14,693 nucleotides of DNA from Trueperaceae bacterium. Its GTDB lineage: Bacteria; Deinococcota; Deinococci; Deinococcales; Trueperaceae. The notes under the pieces were generated by a model that was not told the DNA's origin, made no database searches, and worked only from the letters and a program-made list of their open reading frames with translations. The DNA is taken from assembly GCA_003567075.1 (NCBI GenBank), contig PXAU01000132.1, forward strand, positions 1 through 14,693, written 5' to 3'. How positions within the stretch are numbered: the stretch's first letter is position 1; every line of letters begins with the position of its first letter. This document shows, in pieces, positions 1 through 9,554 of the stretch. A program made the position numbers and the translations under genes.

Positions 1-663
1 CCGCGCGAGCCGGCGCCTCGACCGCGCGAGGCGTTCGTACGCCCGCTCGAGCGGCGCGAACACGCGCAACCAGGCCTGCATCTGGGGCCCGATCGTGAAC
101 GCGAACACCAGGGTGCCCACCCCCACCGTCCCACCGAGCGCCCACCCGCTGAGCAGCACGCTGACCTCCACCAGGGTCCGGGCGCGGGCGACGGTCGTGC
201 CGAGCAGGCGGGCCAACCCAAGGGTGAAGCCGTCGCGGGGACCGGCGCCCAAGCCCGCGCTCAAGTACAACCCGGTCGCAACGCCGTTCAGGACCAGGCC
301 GAGCGCGAACAGCGCCGCACCCGACCACCAGTCGCCCGGCCGCGGGACCAACGCCGAGCCCAGGAACAGGTCGACCCACAGGCCCACCTGCAGCATGTTG
401 AGCACCGTGCCGAGCCCCGGCCGGATCTTGGCGACGACCGCCGCGAACACCAGCAGCGCGAAGCCAGTGGCGACGATGGCCTGCCCCACGCTCAAGGGGG
501 TGCGCTGCGCCAGGCCCTCGTGGAAGACGTCCCAGGGGCCGAGACCCACCCCGGCGCGAAGCATGCAGGCCAGGCTGAAGCCGAACAACGCCAACCCGAG
601 CGTCACGTGCACGAGGCGGAGCGGCAACGACCGCCAAGCGGCGCGTGAGGGCAGCGTAGGCAC
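1..663 (-). CDS. YczE/YitT-like integral membrane protein (partial, C-terminus outside window)
   Basis: The minus strand is open from a GTG at 663 to the window edge, 221 codons with no stop reached. The product is strongly hydrophobic with several membrane segments (about residues 19-33, 62-78, 84-105, 114-134, 163-192). Two internally similar glycine-rich motifs, GVGLGPWDVFHEGL (37-50) and GLGAGPRDGFTLGL (136-149), mark two homologous halves, as I know from YczE-type proteins (DUF6198). KIRPGLGTVLNMLQVGLWVDLFL-type sequence at 78-100 also fits. Function in this family is not established; it is a predicted inner-membrane protein. I chose the GTG because a TAGGCT box lies 7 nt upstream with no Shine-Dalgarno sequence, implying a leaderless transcript. 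An in-frame ATG at 699 lies upstream of that box and is less likely. The gene is divergent from the pullulanase gene. Family assignment is fairly sure; role unknown. Confidence 0.82.
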   Translation of the reverse strand, partial: MPTLPSRAAWRSLPLRLVHVTLGLALFGFSLACMLRAGVGLGPWDVFHEGLAQRTPLSVGQAIVATGFALLVFAAVVAKIRPGLGTVLNMLQVGLWVDLFLGSALVPRPGDWWSGAALFALGLVLNGVATGLYLSAGLGAGPRDGFTLGLARLLGTTVARARTLVEVSVLLSGWALGGTVGVGTLVFAFTIGPQMQAWLRVFAPLERAYERLARSRRRLAR

Positions 664-670
664 GGCGCGG

Positions 671-676
671 AGCCTA
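671..676 (-). promoter_or_regulatory. -10 box (TAGGCT) of the YczE-family gene, leaderless
   Basis: Read on the minus strand, TAGGCT is followed by 7 nt and then the GTG start at 663. This spacing puts the transcription start at or next to the start codon. No convincing -35 hexamer is visible. Confidence 0.55.
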
Positions 677-689
677 CCACCGGCGGTAG
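674..689. promoter_or_regulatory. Near-palindrome bridging two divergent -10 boxes (possible operator)
   Basis: CTACCACCGGCGGTAG is a 16-bp dyad, symmetric at 14 of 16 positions. Its outer arms fall inside the TAGGCT box of the YczE-family gene (minus) and the TAGACT box of the pullulanase gene (plus). A dimeric regulator bound here would occlude both promoters. Part of the symmetry arises from the TAG bases of the two boxes, so it may be coincidental. Confidence 0.3.
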
Positions 690-692
690 ACT
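687..692 (+). promoter_or_regulatory. -10 box (TAGACT) upstream of the pullulanase gene
   Basis: TAGACT followed by CGCGC lies 75 nt upstream of the pullulanase ATG. Transcription would begin near 699, giving a leader of about 70 nt that contains the tandem repeat and the ribosome binding site. The same TAGACTCGCGC string precedes the dehydrogenase gene at 8746, which strengthens the call. No clear -35 box is seen. Confidence 0.5.
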
Positions 693-693
693 C

Positions 694-725
694 GCGCATC
701 GCCGCCGGCGCGCATCGCCGCCGGC
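694..725. repeat. Perfect tandem 16-bp repeat in the pullulanase leader
   Basis: GCGCATCGCCGCCGGC occurs twice back to back (694-709 and 710-725). Each copy contributes to a CGCCGGCG palindrome. The repeat starts just before the predicted transcription start and ends 26 nt before the Shine-Dalgarno sequence. It could be an operator pair, an RNA structural element, or simple replication slippage. Confidence 0.85.
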
Positions 726-751
726 GCTCGTCAGGCGCTGCGTCGCACCCT

Positions 752-760
752 GGAGGAGGT
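752..760 (+). promoter_or_regulatory. Strong Shine-Dalgarno of the pullulanase gene
   Basis: GGAGGAGGT sits 7 nt upstream of the ATG at 768. It fixes that start and contrasts with the leaderless genes around it. Confidence 0.85.
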
Positions 761-767
761 CGATCCG

Positions 768-4156
<3,389 letters not shown>

Positions 4157-4160
<4 letters not shown>

Positions 4161-5179
4161 GCGGCGCGGCAGAACGATCGGACCGCAGTGCAGCGCCGCG
4201 CGGCGCTGCTGCTGGCGCCGCCCGCGTGCTGGTGACGCGGGCCCTGCCGGAGGCCTGGCTCGCGCCCCTGCGAGAGGCCGGGCTGACGCTCGACCTGATC
4301 GACCAGGACGAGGCGCCCGAGCGCGACGAGCTGCTCGCGCGGGCGCGGGGGGCCACGGCCGTGTGGGTGATGCTGGGAGACGGGGTCGACGCCGAGCTCC
4401 TCGACGCCGCCGGGCCCGAGCTGCGAGTGGTGGCGACCTTCTCGGTCGGGTACGACCACATCGACCTGCCGGCCTGCCGCGAGCGTGGGGTGCTGGTGGC
4501 GAACACGCCCGAGGCCCTCACCGAGGCCACCGCCGATCTGGCGATGGCGCTGCTGCTGGCGCTCGCGCGCCGCCTCTCGGAGGGCGAGGCGCTGCTGCGC
4601 TCGGGCGGCTGGCAGGGTTGGGGCCCGCAGCAGCTCATGGGCTTCGACCTCGTGGGCGCACGGGTGCTGGTGGTGGGCCCGGGCCGCATCGGCAGCGCCT
4701 TCGCGCGGCGGGTGCATGCCTTCGAGGCCGAGGTGCATTACCATGGTCGGCGCCCCAACCCGGCGCTGGAGGAGGCCATCGGCGCTCGCTTCGAGCCGGA
4801 TCTCGACGCCGCCTTGGTACGCAGCGACGTGCTCAGCCTGCATGCGCCACTCACCCCGCAGACGCGGCACCTGCTCGACGCGCGCCGCCTGCGATCGTTG
4901 CCGCGTGGCGCGCTGGTGGTCAACACCGCGCGCGGCCCACTCATCGACGAGGCCGCGCTCGTCGACGCGCTCCGCGACGGACACCTGGGCGGCGCCGCGC
5001 TCGACGTCTACGAGCGAGAACCGGAGGTGCACCCGGGCTTGGTACCGCTCAGCAACGTCGTGCTGCTCCCGCATCTGGGGTCCGCCACGCGAGGCACGCG
5101 GGCGCGGATGGCTGCCTTGGTGACCGACGCGATCAGAGCGGTGCTGCGCGGCGAGCGGCCCGCGAACCTGGTCGGCTGA
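4157..5179 (+). CDS. D-2-hydroxyacid dehydrogenase (D-glycerate dehydrogenase/glyoxylate reductase type)
   Basis: This cytosolic enzyme should interconvert a 2-keto acid such as hydroxypyruvate or glyoxylate with the D-2-hydroxy acid using NAD(P)H. The 340-residue protein has the two-lobed 2-hydroxyacid dehydrogenase fold. It carries SVGYDHID (96-103), the nucleotide-binding GPGRIG (174-179), and catalytic R259 (NTARG), E288 (EREP) and H306 (PHLGSA). HGRRP after the second Rossmann strand (about 196-200) is arginine-rich and hints at NADP(H) preference, which is an inference. The first 22 residues are a low-complexity Ala/Arg/Ser extension before the fold begins at RVLVTRALP. The ATG overlaps the pullulanase stop (ATGA), which decides the start over the longer open frame. 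A functional link with pullulanase is not obvious. Exact substrate cannot be fixed from sequence. Confidence 0.9.
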
Positions 5180-5182
5180 CGC

Positions 5183-5204
5183 CGCGCGATCAGGACAGCG
5201 CGCG
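5183..5204. terminator. GC-rich hairpin between convergent genes, possible bidirectional terminator
   Basis: CGCGCG (5183-5188) and CGCGCG (5199-5204) form a 6-bp stem with a 10-nt loop. It occupies almost the whole 25-bp gap between the convergent stops of the hydroxyacid dehydrogenase and gyrB. There is no T-tract on either side, so factor-independent termination is uncertain. Confidence 0.3.
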
Positions 5205-7169
5205 CTACAGGTCGAGTTGCGCCATGTGGGCGTGGTCCTCGATGAACTCGCGCCGCGGCGGCACCTCGGTGCCCATGGCCATCTCGATGGTCTCCTCGGC
5301 CTCGAGCACGTCGTCGATCGTGACGCGCCGCAACACGCGCGACTCGGGATCCATGGTGGTGGACCACAGCTGCTCGGGGTTCATCTCACCCAACCCCTTG
5401 AAGCGCTGGATCTCGACCTTCGCGCCGCGGTGCTTGCGCAACACCTGCTGCAGCGACGCTTCGTCGAAGAGGTAGGTGAGGTCCTTCTGCCGGCCCACCC
5501 GGATCCCGTACAGCGGCGGCTGCGCGATGTAGAGGTATCCCGCGTCGATCAGCGGCTTCATGTAGCGGTAGAAGAACGTCAGCAACAGCGTCCGGATGTG
5601 CGAACCGTCGACGTCGGCGTCGGTCATGATGATGATCCGGTGGTAGCGGACGTCGTCGAGGTTGAACAGCGACCCGTCGTCGCCCGTTCCCTCGATGCCG
5701 GCACCGATCGCGGCGATCATGGCGCGCACCTCGGCGTTCTTGAGGATGCGGGTCATGTTGGCCTTCTCGACGTTGAGGATCTTGCCACGCAGCGGCAGGA
5801 TGGCCTGGAACCGGCGCTCGCGCCCCTGCTTGGCCGAACCACCGGCCGAGTCGCCCTCGACGATGTACAGCTCGCTGACGCTCGGGTCCTGGGACTGGCA
5901 GTCGGCCAGCTTGCCGGGCAGCTCGTCGCTCTCGAGGGGGTTTGCGCGGCGTACCAGGTCGCGCGCCTTGCGAGCCGCTTCACGCGCGCGCGCGGCGTTG
6001 GCGGCCTTCTCGATGATCGCCTTGCCGATCCTCGGCTGCTCCTCGAGCAACTCCGCGAGCTTCTCCCCCACCACGGCCTGCACGGCGCTCTGGGCCTCGG
6101 GGTTGAGGAGCTTGACCTTGGCCTGCGACTCGAATTGGGGGTTGCCGAGCTTGACCGAGATGACGCAGGCGATGCCTTCGAGGTAGTCCTCGCCGGTGGG
6201 CGCCGCCTCGCCCTTCTTGAGCAGGTTCTTGGTGCGCGCGTAGGTGTTGAGCACCCGCGTGTAGGCGGTCTTGAAGCCGGTGAGGTGCGCCCCACCGTCG
6301 CGGTTGGTGATCATGTTGGCGTAGCTCAGGATGGTCTGGCCGAAGCCGGCGGTGTGCACCAACCCGACCTCCACCTCGATGGTCTCCTCCTTGCCATCCT
6401 GCATGACCGTCGCCGCTCCGGAGACGCGGATGGCGTGCTCGTAGAGCCGCTTGTCGTCGCGCGCCAGGCTCTCGGCGAAGGCCGCGACGCCGCCCGTCTC
6501 GTGGAAGGTATCGCGGCGCACGTCGGTGTGCCGGTGGTCTTCGAGAACGATCTTGACGCCGGCGATCAGGTAGGCGAGCTCGCGCAGCCGGCGCTTCATG
6601 CGACCGTGGTCGAAGCCGCCGGCGACCTCCTTGAACACCGAGGGATCGGGTCGGAACGAGACGCGCGAGCCGCGCTTGCCCTTGGGGGCGCGTCCGACGA
6701 GGTGCACGGGCTCGACCACCTCGCCGCGCTCGAAGCGGATGCGGTGGTGCTCGCCGTCCAGGAACACGTCGGCCTGGAGGAAGGTCGAGAGCGCGTTCAC
6801 GACCGAGCTGCCGACGCCGTGCAGGCCGCCAGAGACCTTGTAGGCGCTGTCGTCGAACTTGCCGCCGGCGTGGAGTTGACTGAAGATCACCTCGATGGCG
6901 GCCTTGCCGCCTTCGCTAGCCATGGCGCCGACCGGGATGCCGCGGCCGTTGTCGCTCACGGTGGCCGATCCGTCGGCCTCGAGCACGACCTTGATCGTGT
7001 CGGCGTAGCCAGCGAGGGCCTCGTCGACGGCGTTGTCGATGATCTCGGTCAGCAGCTGATGGTAGCCGTCGACGCCGGTGCCGCCCTGCACGTACATGGC
7101 CGGGCGCGCACGCACCCCGTCGAGGCCCTTGAGCACGCGAATGCTCTCTGCGGTGTAGGCGGTGGTCAA
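5205..7169 (-). CDS. gyrB: DNA gyrase subunit B
   Basis: This is the ATPase subunit of DNA gyrase, which introduces negative supercoils together with GyrA (not in this window). The 654-residue protein has the GHKL ATPase features EIIDNAVDEALAG (E42, N46), D73 in SDNGRGIP, and GGLHGVGSSVVNALS (114-128). The transducer domain comes next, then the TOPRIM domain with EGDSAGG (438-444) and the Mg-binding TDADVDGSHI (D517, D519). The C-terminal KGLGEMNPEQLW (591-602) is the standard GyrB tail. Length fits the short form without the enterobacterial insert. I place the start at the TTG at 7169. It has GGAGG 6 nt upstream, MTTAYTAESIRVLKGLDGVR is the normal N-terminus, and the longer open frame from 7310 begins upstream of a good promoter. 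ParE is the alternative, less likely. It converges with the upstream dehydrogenase gene. Confidence 0.95.
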   Translation of the reverse strand: MTTAYTAESIRVLKGLDGVRARPAMYVQGGTGVDGYHQLLTEIIDNAVDEALAGYADTIKVVLEADGSATVSDNGRGIPVGAMASEGGKAAIEVIFSQLHAGGKFDDSAYKVSGGLHGVGSSVVNALSTFLQADVFLDGEHHRIRFERGEVVEPVHLVGRAPKGKRGSRVSFRPDPSVFKEVAGGFDHGRMKRRLRELAYLIAGVKIVLEDHRHTDVRRDTFHETGGVAAFAESLARDDKRLYEHAIRVSGAATVMQDGKEETIEVEVGLVHTAGFGQTILSYANMITNRDGGAHLTGFKTAYTRVLNTYARTKNLLKKGEAAPTGEDYLEGIACVISVKLGNPQFESQAKVKLLNPEAQSAVQAVVGEKLAELLEEQPRIGKAIIEKAANAARAREAARKARDLVRRANPLESDELPGKLADCQSQDPSVSELYIVEGDSAGGSAKQGRERRFQAILPLRGKILNVEKANMTRILKNAEVRAMIAAIGAGIEGTGDDGSLFNLDDVRYHRIIIMTDADVDGSHIRTLLLTFFYRYMKPLIDAGYLYIAQPPLYGIRVGRQKDLTYLFDEASLQQVLRKHRGAKVEIQRFKGLGEMNPEQLWSTTMDPESRVLRRVTIDDVLEAEETIEMAMGTEVPPRREFIEDHAHMAQLDL

Positions 7170-7175
7170 GACAAG

Positions 7176-7180
7176 CCTCC
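7176..7180 (-). promoter_or_regulatory. Shine-Dalgarno (GGAGG) deciding a TTG start for gyrB
   Basis: On the minus strand GGAGG lies 6 nt before TTG at 7169. It is the only well-spaced ribosome binding site near the conserved GyrB N-terminus. Confidence 0.75.
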
Positions 7181-7193
7181 GATTCGATCCTGG

Positions 7194-7211
7194 CGCCACA
7201 CGGCGGTGGCG
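7194..7211 (-). other. Small hairpin in the gyrB leader
   Basis: CGCCAC and GTGGCG form a 6-bp stem with a 6-nt loop, 13 nt upstream of the gyrB Shine-Dalgarno. It could modulate translation, but hairpins this size are frequent in GC-rich DNA. Confidence 0.25.
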
Positions 7212-7290
7212 TGGGCCCCCCACCGGGACCGCGACGACACCCTCGGTTCGTTCGATGGGGACGGGTCCGGCGGCCCCCCACGTCGTCACC

Positions 7291-7320
7291 ATCATACCCC
7301 GCGCGGCCACCGGCGGTCAA
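7291..7320 (-). promoter_or_regulatory. gyrB promoter, TTGACC-N18-TATGAT
   Basis: On the minus strand a -35 TTGACC (7320-7315) and a -10 TATGAT (7296-7291) are separated by 18 bp, close to the sigma-70/SigA consensus. It is the best bipartite promoter in the window. Transcription should start near 7284, leaving an untranslated leader of about 115 nt before TTG at 7169. The 251-bp gap between proA and gyrB (7170-7420) holds this promoter, the leader and nothing else I recognise. Confidence 0.7.
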
Positions 7321-7420
7321 ACCAGCAACACCGTCCTGGACGATGCTCGTCGCGTCTCGGGCCGAGTCCCTGCCGGCCCCCGCCGGGGGACCGCGAACCG
7401 GCGCCAAGGCCGGGACGACG

Positions 7421-8707
7421 TCAGCCGCGGACCTGACCGTCGCCGTCGATCACGTACTTGCTGGTCACGAGCTGCGCCAACCCCATCGGGCCACGCGCGT
7501 GCAACTTCTGCGTGCTGATGCCGATTTCGGCACCGAAGCCGAACTCGAAGCCGTCGGTGAAGCGGGTCGAGGCGTTGACGAACACGGCCGCGGCGTCCAC
7601 CTCGTCCTGGAAGCGGCGCGCAGCGGTGCGCGAGCGCGTGACGATCGCCTCGGAGTGCCCGCTGCCGTAACGGACGACGTGCTCGAGCGCCTCGTCCAGA
7701 TCGTCCACCACTCGCACCGCCAGCTCCAGGTCGAGGTACTCCGTGGCCCAGTCGGCCTCGCTGGCCAGCTCGACCGGCACCGTGCCGGCCAACCCCAGGG
7801 TGCGCTCGCAACCGTGGAGGCGCACGCCGTGCTCGTGCAGTGCCTGCAGCGTGCCCGCCAACCAGCACGGCGCCAGCTCGGCGTGCACGAGCAACGTCTC
7901 CGCGGCGTTGCACACCCCTGGCCGCTGCACCTTGGCGTTCAGCACGATCCTGCGCGCCATCTCGGCGTCCGCGTCGGCGTGCACGTAGACGTGGCAGTTG
8001 CCGACACCCGTTTCGATCACCGGCACCTGCGCGGTGCGCACCACGTGCTGGATCAGGCCGGCACCGCCGCGCGGGATGGCCAGGTCGACCCGCCCCCGCG
8101 CCTGCAACAGCGCCGTCACCTGCGCGCGGTCGGGGTCGTCGACGAGCTGCACCGCGTCCTCGGGCAACCCGGCGCGCGCCAACCCCATGCGCATGGCCCG
8201 CACCAGCGCCCGGTTGCTGCGCAGGGCGTTGGCCGAGCCCCGCAGCACCGCCGCCGAGCCGGCCGCCAACGCCAGCGCGGCCGCGTCCACGGTGACGTTG
8301 GGCCGCGACTCGTAGACCATCGCGACCACCCCGAAGGGGACGGTGCGCTGCTGCACCCGCAGGCCGTTCGGCAACGTCCAGCCCTGCAGCACCCGGCCCA
8401 CCGGATCGGGCAGGGCCGCGATAGCGCGCACGGCGTCGGCCATGGCACGAAGACGGTCCTCGTCGAGCGTCAGCCGATCGACGAGCGCGGCGGCGGTGCC
8501 CGCCTCGCGTTCACGCACCACCTCGTCGCGATTGGCCGCCAGGATGGCCTCGGCGTCCGCTTCGAGGGTCGCCGCCAAGGACCTGAGCCCGGCGGCCCGG
8601 TCGGCGGCGGCCAAGGCCCTGGCCGCGCGACGGGCGCGCACCAGGCAGGCGTCCAGGTCGAAGCGGCTGGCCTGCTGTTGCTGCTCGGGTGTCGTCTGGG
8701 ACGGCAT
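7421..8707 (-). CDS. proA: Glutamate-5-semialdehyde dehydrogenase (gamma-glutamyl phosphate reductase)
   Basis: ProA catalyses the second step of proline biosynthesis, NADPH-dependent reduction of glutamyl-5-phosphate to glutamate-5-semialdehyde, in the cytosol. The 428-residue protein has family hallmarks: RTVPFGVVAMVYESRPNVTVD (121-141), VLRGSANALRSN (154-165), AIPRGGAGLI (210-219), VIETGVGNCHVYV (230-242), and catalytic Cys266 in QRPGVCNAAE. Length is normal for the family. The first 12 residues are glutamine-rich (EQQQQ). I chose ATG at 8707 because a TATCGT -10 box lies 6 nt upstream with no Shine-Dalgarno sequence, and because the longer open frame to 8884 would cross the divergent gene. 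No proB or proC neighbour is present; gyrB lies downstream with its own promoter. Confidence 0.95.
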   Translation of the reverse strand: MPSQTTPEQQQQASRFDLDACLVRARRAARALAAADRAAGLRSLAATLEADAEAILAANRDEVVREREAGTAAALVDRLTLDEDRLRAMADAVRAIAALPDPVGRVLQGWTLPNGLRVQQRTVPFGVVAMVYESRPNVTVDAAALALAAGSAAVLRGSANALRSNRALVRAMRMGLARAGLPEDAVQLVDDPDRAQVTALLQARGRVDLAIPRGGAGLIQHVVRTAQVPVIETGVGNCHVYVHADADAEMARRIVLNAKVQRPGVCNAAETLLVHAELAPCWLAGTLQALHEHGVRLHGCERTLGLAGTVPVELASEADWATEYLDLELAVRVVDDLDEALEHVVRYGSGHSEAIVTRSRTAARRFQDEVDAAAVFVNASTRFTDGFEFGFGAEIGISTQKLHARGPMGLAQLVTSKYVIDGDGQVRG

Positions 8708-8713
8708 GGCGGA

Positions 8714-8719
8714 ACGATA
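8714..8719 (-). promoter_or_regulatory. -10 box (TATCGT) of proA, leaderless
   Basis: On the minus strand TATCGT is followed by 6 nt and the ATG at 8707. The implied transcript has essentially no 5' leader. Confidence 0.5.
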
Positions 8720-8745
8720 GCACGCGTCCTCGACGGCACCGGGCG

Positions 8746-8751
8746 TAGACT
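8746..8751 (+). promoter_or_regulatory. -10 box (TAGACT) of the SDR gene with an ultra-short leader
   Basis: TAGACTCGCGC is followed by GAGGAGGT (8757-8764) and then the ATG at 8769. Transcription starting about 7 nt after the box would begin in the Shine-Dalgarno itself, leaving a leader of about 11 nt. The box lies 26 bp from the divergent proA -10 box. Confidence 0.55.
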
Positions 8752-8768
8752 CGCGCGAGGAGGTACGC

Positions 8769-9461
8769 ATGACGACGCAACCGACCGCGCTCGTGACCGG
8801 TGCCGGTGGCGCGCTCGCCGGCGCGGTGATACATCGTCTCGTCGAGGCCGGCTGGCGACCCGTCCTGGTCGACGTCGGCCCCATGGAACGCCTGCAGGAC
8901 CGCTATCCCGAGCAGCTCGCCGCCAGTATCGACCTCACCGACGAAGCGGCCGCCCACGAGACGCTGCAGCGGCTCGAACGCGAAGCCGGCGGCGTGGACG
9001 CGCTCGTCAGCCTGGCCGGCGGTTTCGCCATGCAGGGCGCCGCCGAGGTGCGGCTCGACGACCTGCAGAAGCAGCTCGCGCTCAACCTGGTCACGCTGGT
9101 CGTGAGCGCCAGCGCCGTGCTGCCCGGCATGCTGCAACGCGGCCGCGGGACCATCCTCGGCATCGCCGCGGGCCAGGCCGTGGACGGCGGGGCCCGGGTG
9201 GCGCCCTACGCGGCGGCCAAGGCCGGCGTGGTGGCCTACCTGCGCTCGCTCGACAAGGAGCTCGCCAGCAAGGGCGTGCGCGGTCTGGTCGTCTACCCGA
9301 TGGGGACGCTCGACACACCCGCGAACCGCGAGGCCATGCCCGACGCCGACCCGGCGCGCTGGATCGACACCGCCGCCCTGGCCGAGGCGCTGGTGCAGGC
9401 CCTTCGTCTGGGGCCGCGGGCGCGCCTCACCGAGCTCAAGGTGTGGCCCGATCCGGGCTGA
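8769..9461 (+). CDS. Short-chain dehydrogenase, quinoid dihydropteridine reductase-like
   Basis: The 230-residue protein is a Rossmann-fold SDR. It has the cofactor motif TGAGGALAG (10-18), an acidic D35 after strand 2 (VLVDVG) favouring NAD(H), SLAGGFA (81-87) in place of NNAG, and active-site Y147 and K151 (YAAAK). The usual catalytic serine 13 residues before the tyrosine is Ala134. Dihydropteridine reductases also lack this serine, and TPANREAMPDAD (183-194) with the TELKV end fits the QDPR-like group. The animal enzyme recycles quinonoid dihydrobiopterin; the substrate in bacteria like this one is not known. The start has GAGGAGGT close upstream. It is divergent from proA and convergent with the amidohydrolase gene. 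Another SDR activity is possible. Confidence 0.85.
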   Translation: MTTQPTALVTGAGGALAGAVIHRLVEAGWRPVLVDVGPMERLQDRYPEQLAASIDLTDEAAAHETLQRLEREAGGVDALVSLAGGFAMQGAAEVRLDDLQKQLALNLVTLVVSASAVLPGMLQRGRGTILGIAAGQAVDGGARVAPYAAAKAGVVAYLRSLDKELASKGVRGLVVYPMGTLDTPANREAMPDADPARWIDTAALAEALVQALRLGPRARLTELKVWPDPG

Positions 9462-9486
9462 GCCACGTCTCGCAGCCACGTGTGGC

Positions 9487-9509
9487 GAGCGCCGCCCGAG
9501 CCTGCGCTC
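9487..9509. terminator. Weak hairpin in convergent intergenic gap
   Basis: GAGCGC (9487-9492) and GCGCTC (9504-9509) form a 6-bp stem with an 11-nt loop in the 93-bp gap between the SDR and amidohydrolase stops. A second small stem (GCCCG/CGGGC, 9446-9458) overlaps the SDR end. Neither has a T-tract, so termination is only a suggestion. Confidence 0.2.
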
Positions 9510-9554
9510 ACCCGGGGCGAAGCACGCCGCCTGCGCCTCGGCCTCGGGCCCGAT

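Noticed and set aside
5217..7436. Long plus-strand open frame (739 codons) opposite gyrB
   Set aside because: It lies antisense to a clear gyrB gene, has no recognisable domain, and its composition follows from GC-rich codon use on the other strand.
8708..8884. Extended start for proA
   Set aside because: The extra 59 codons run through the divergent promoter region and into the SDR gene. The ATG at 8707 has a -10 box 6 nt upstream and matches the family length.
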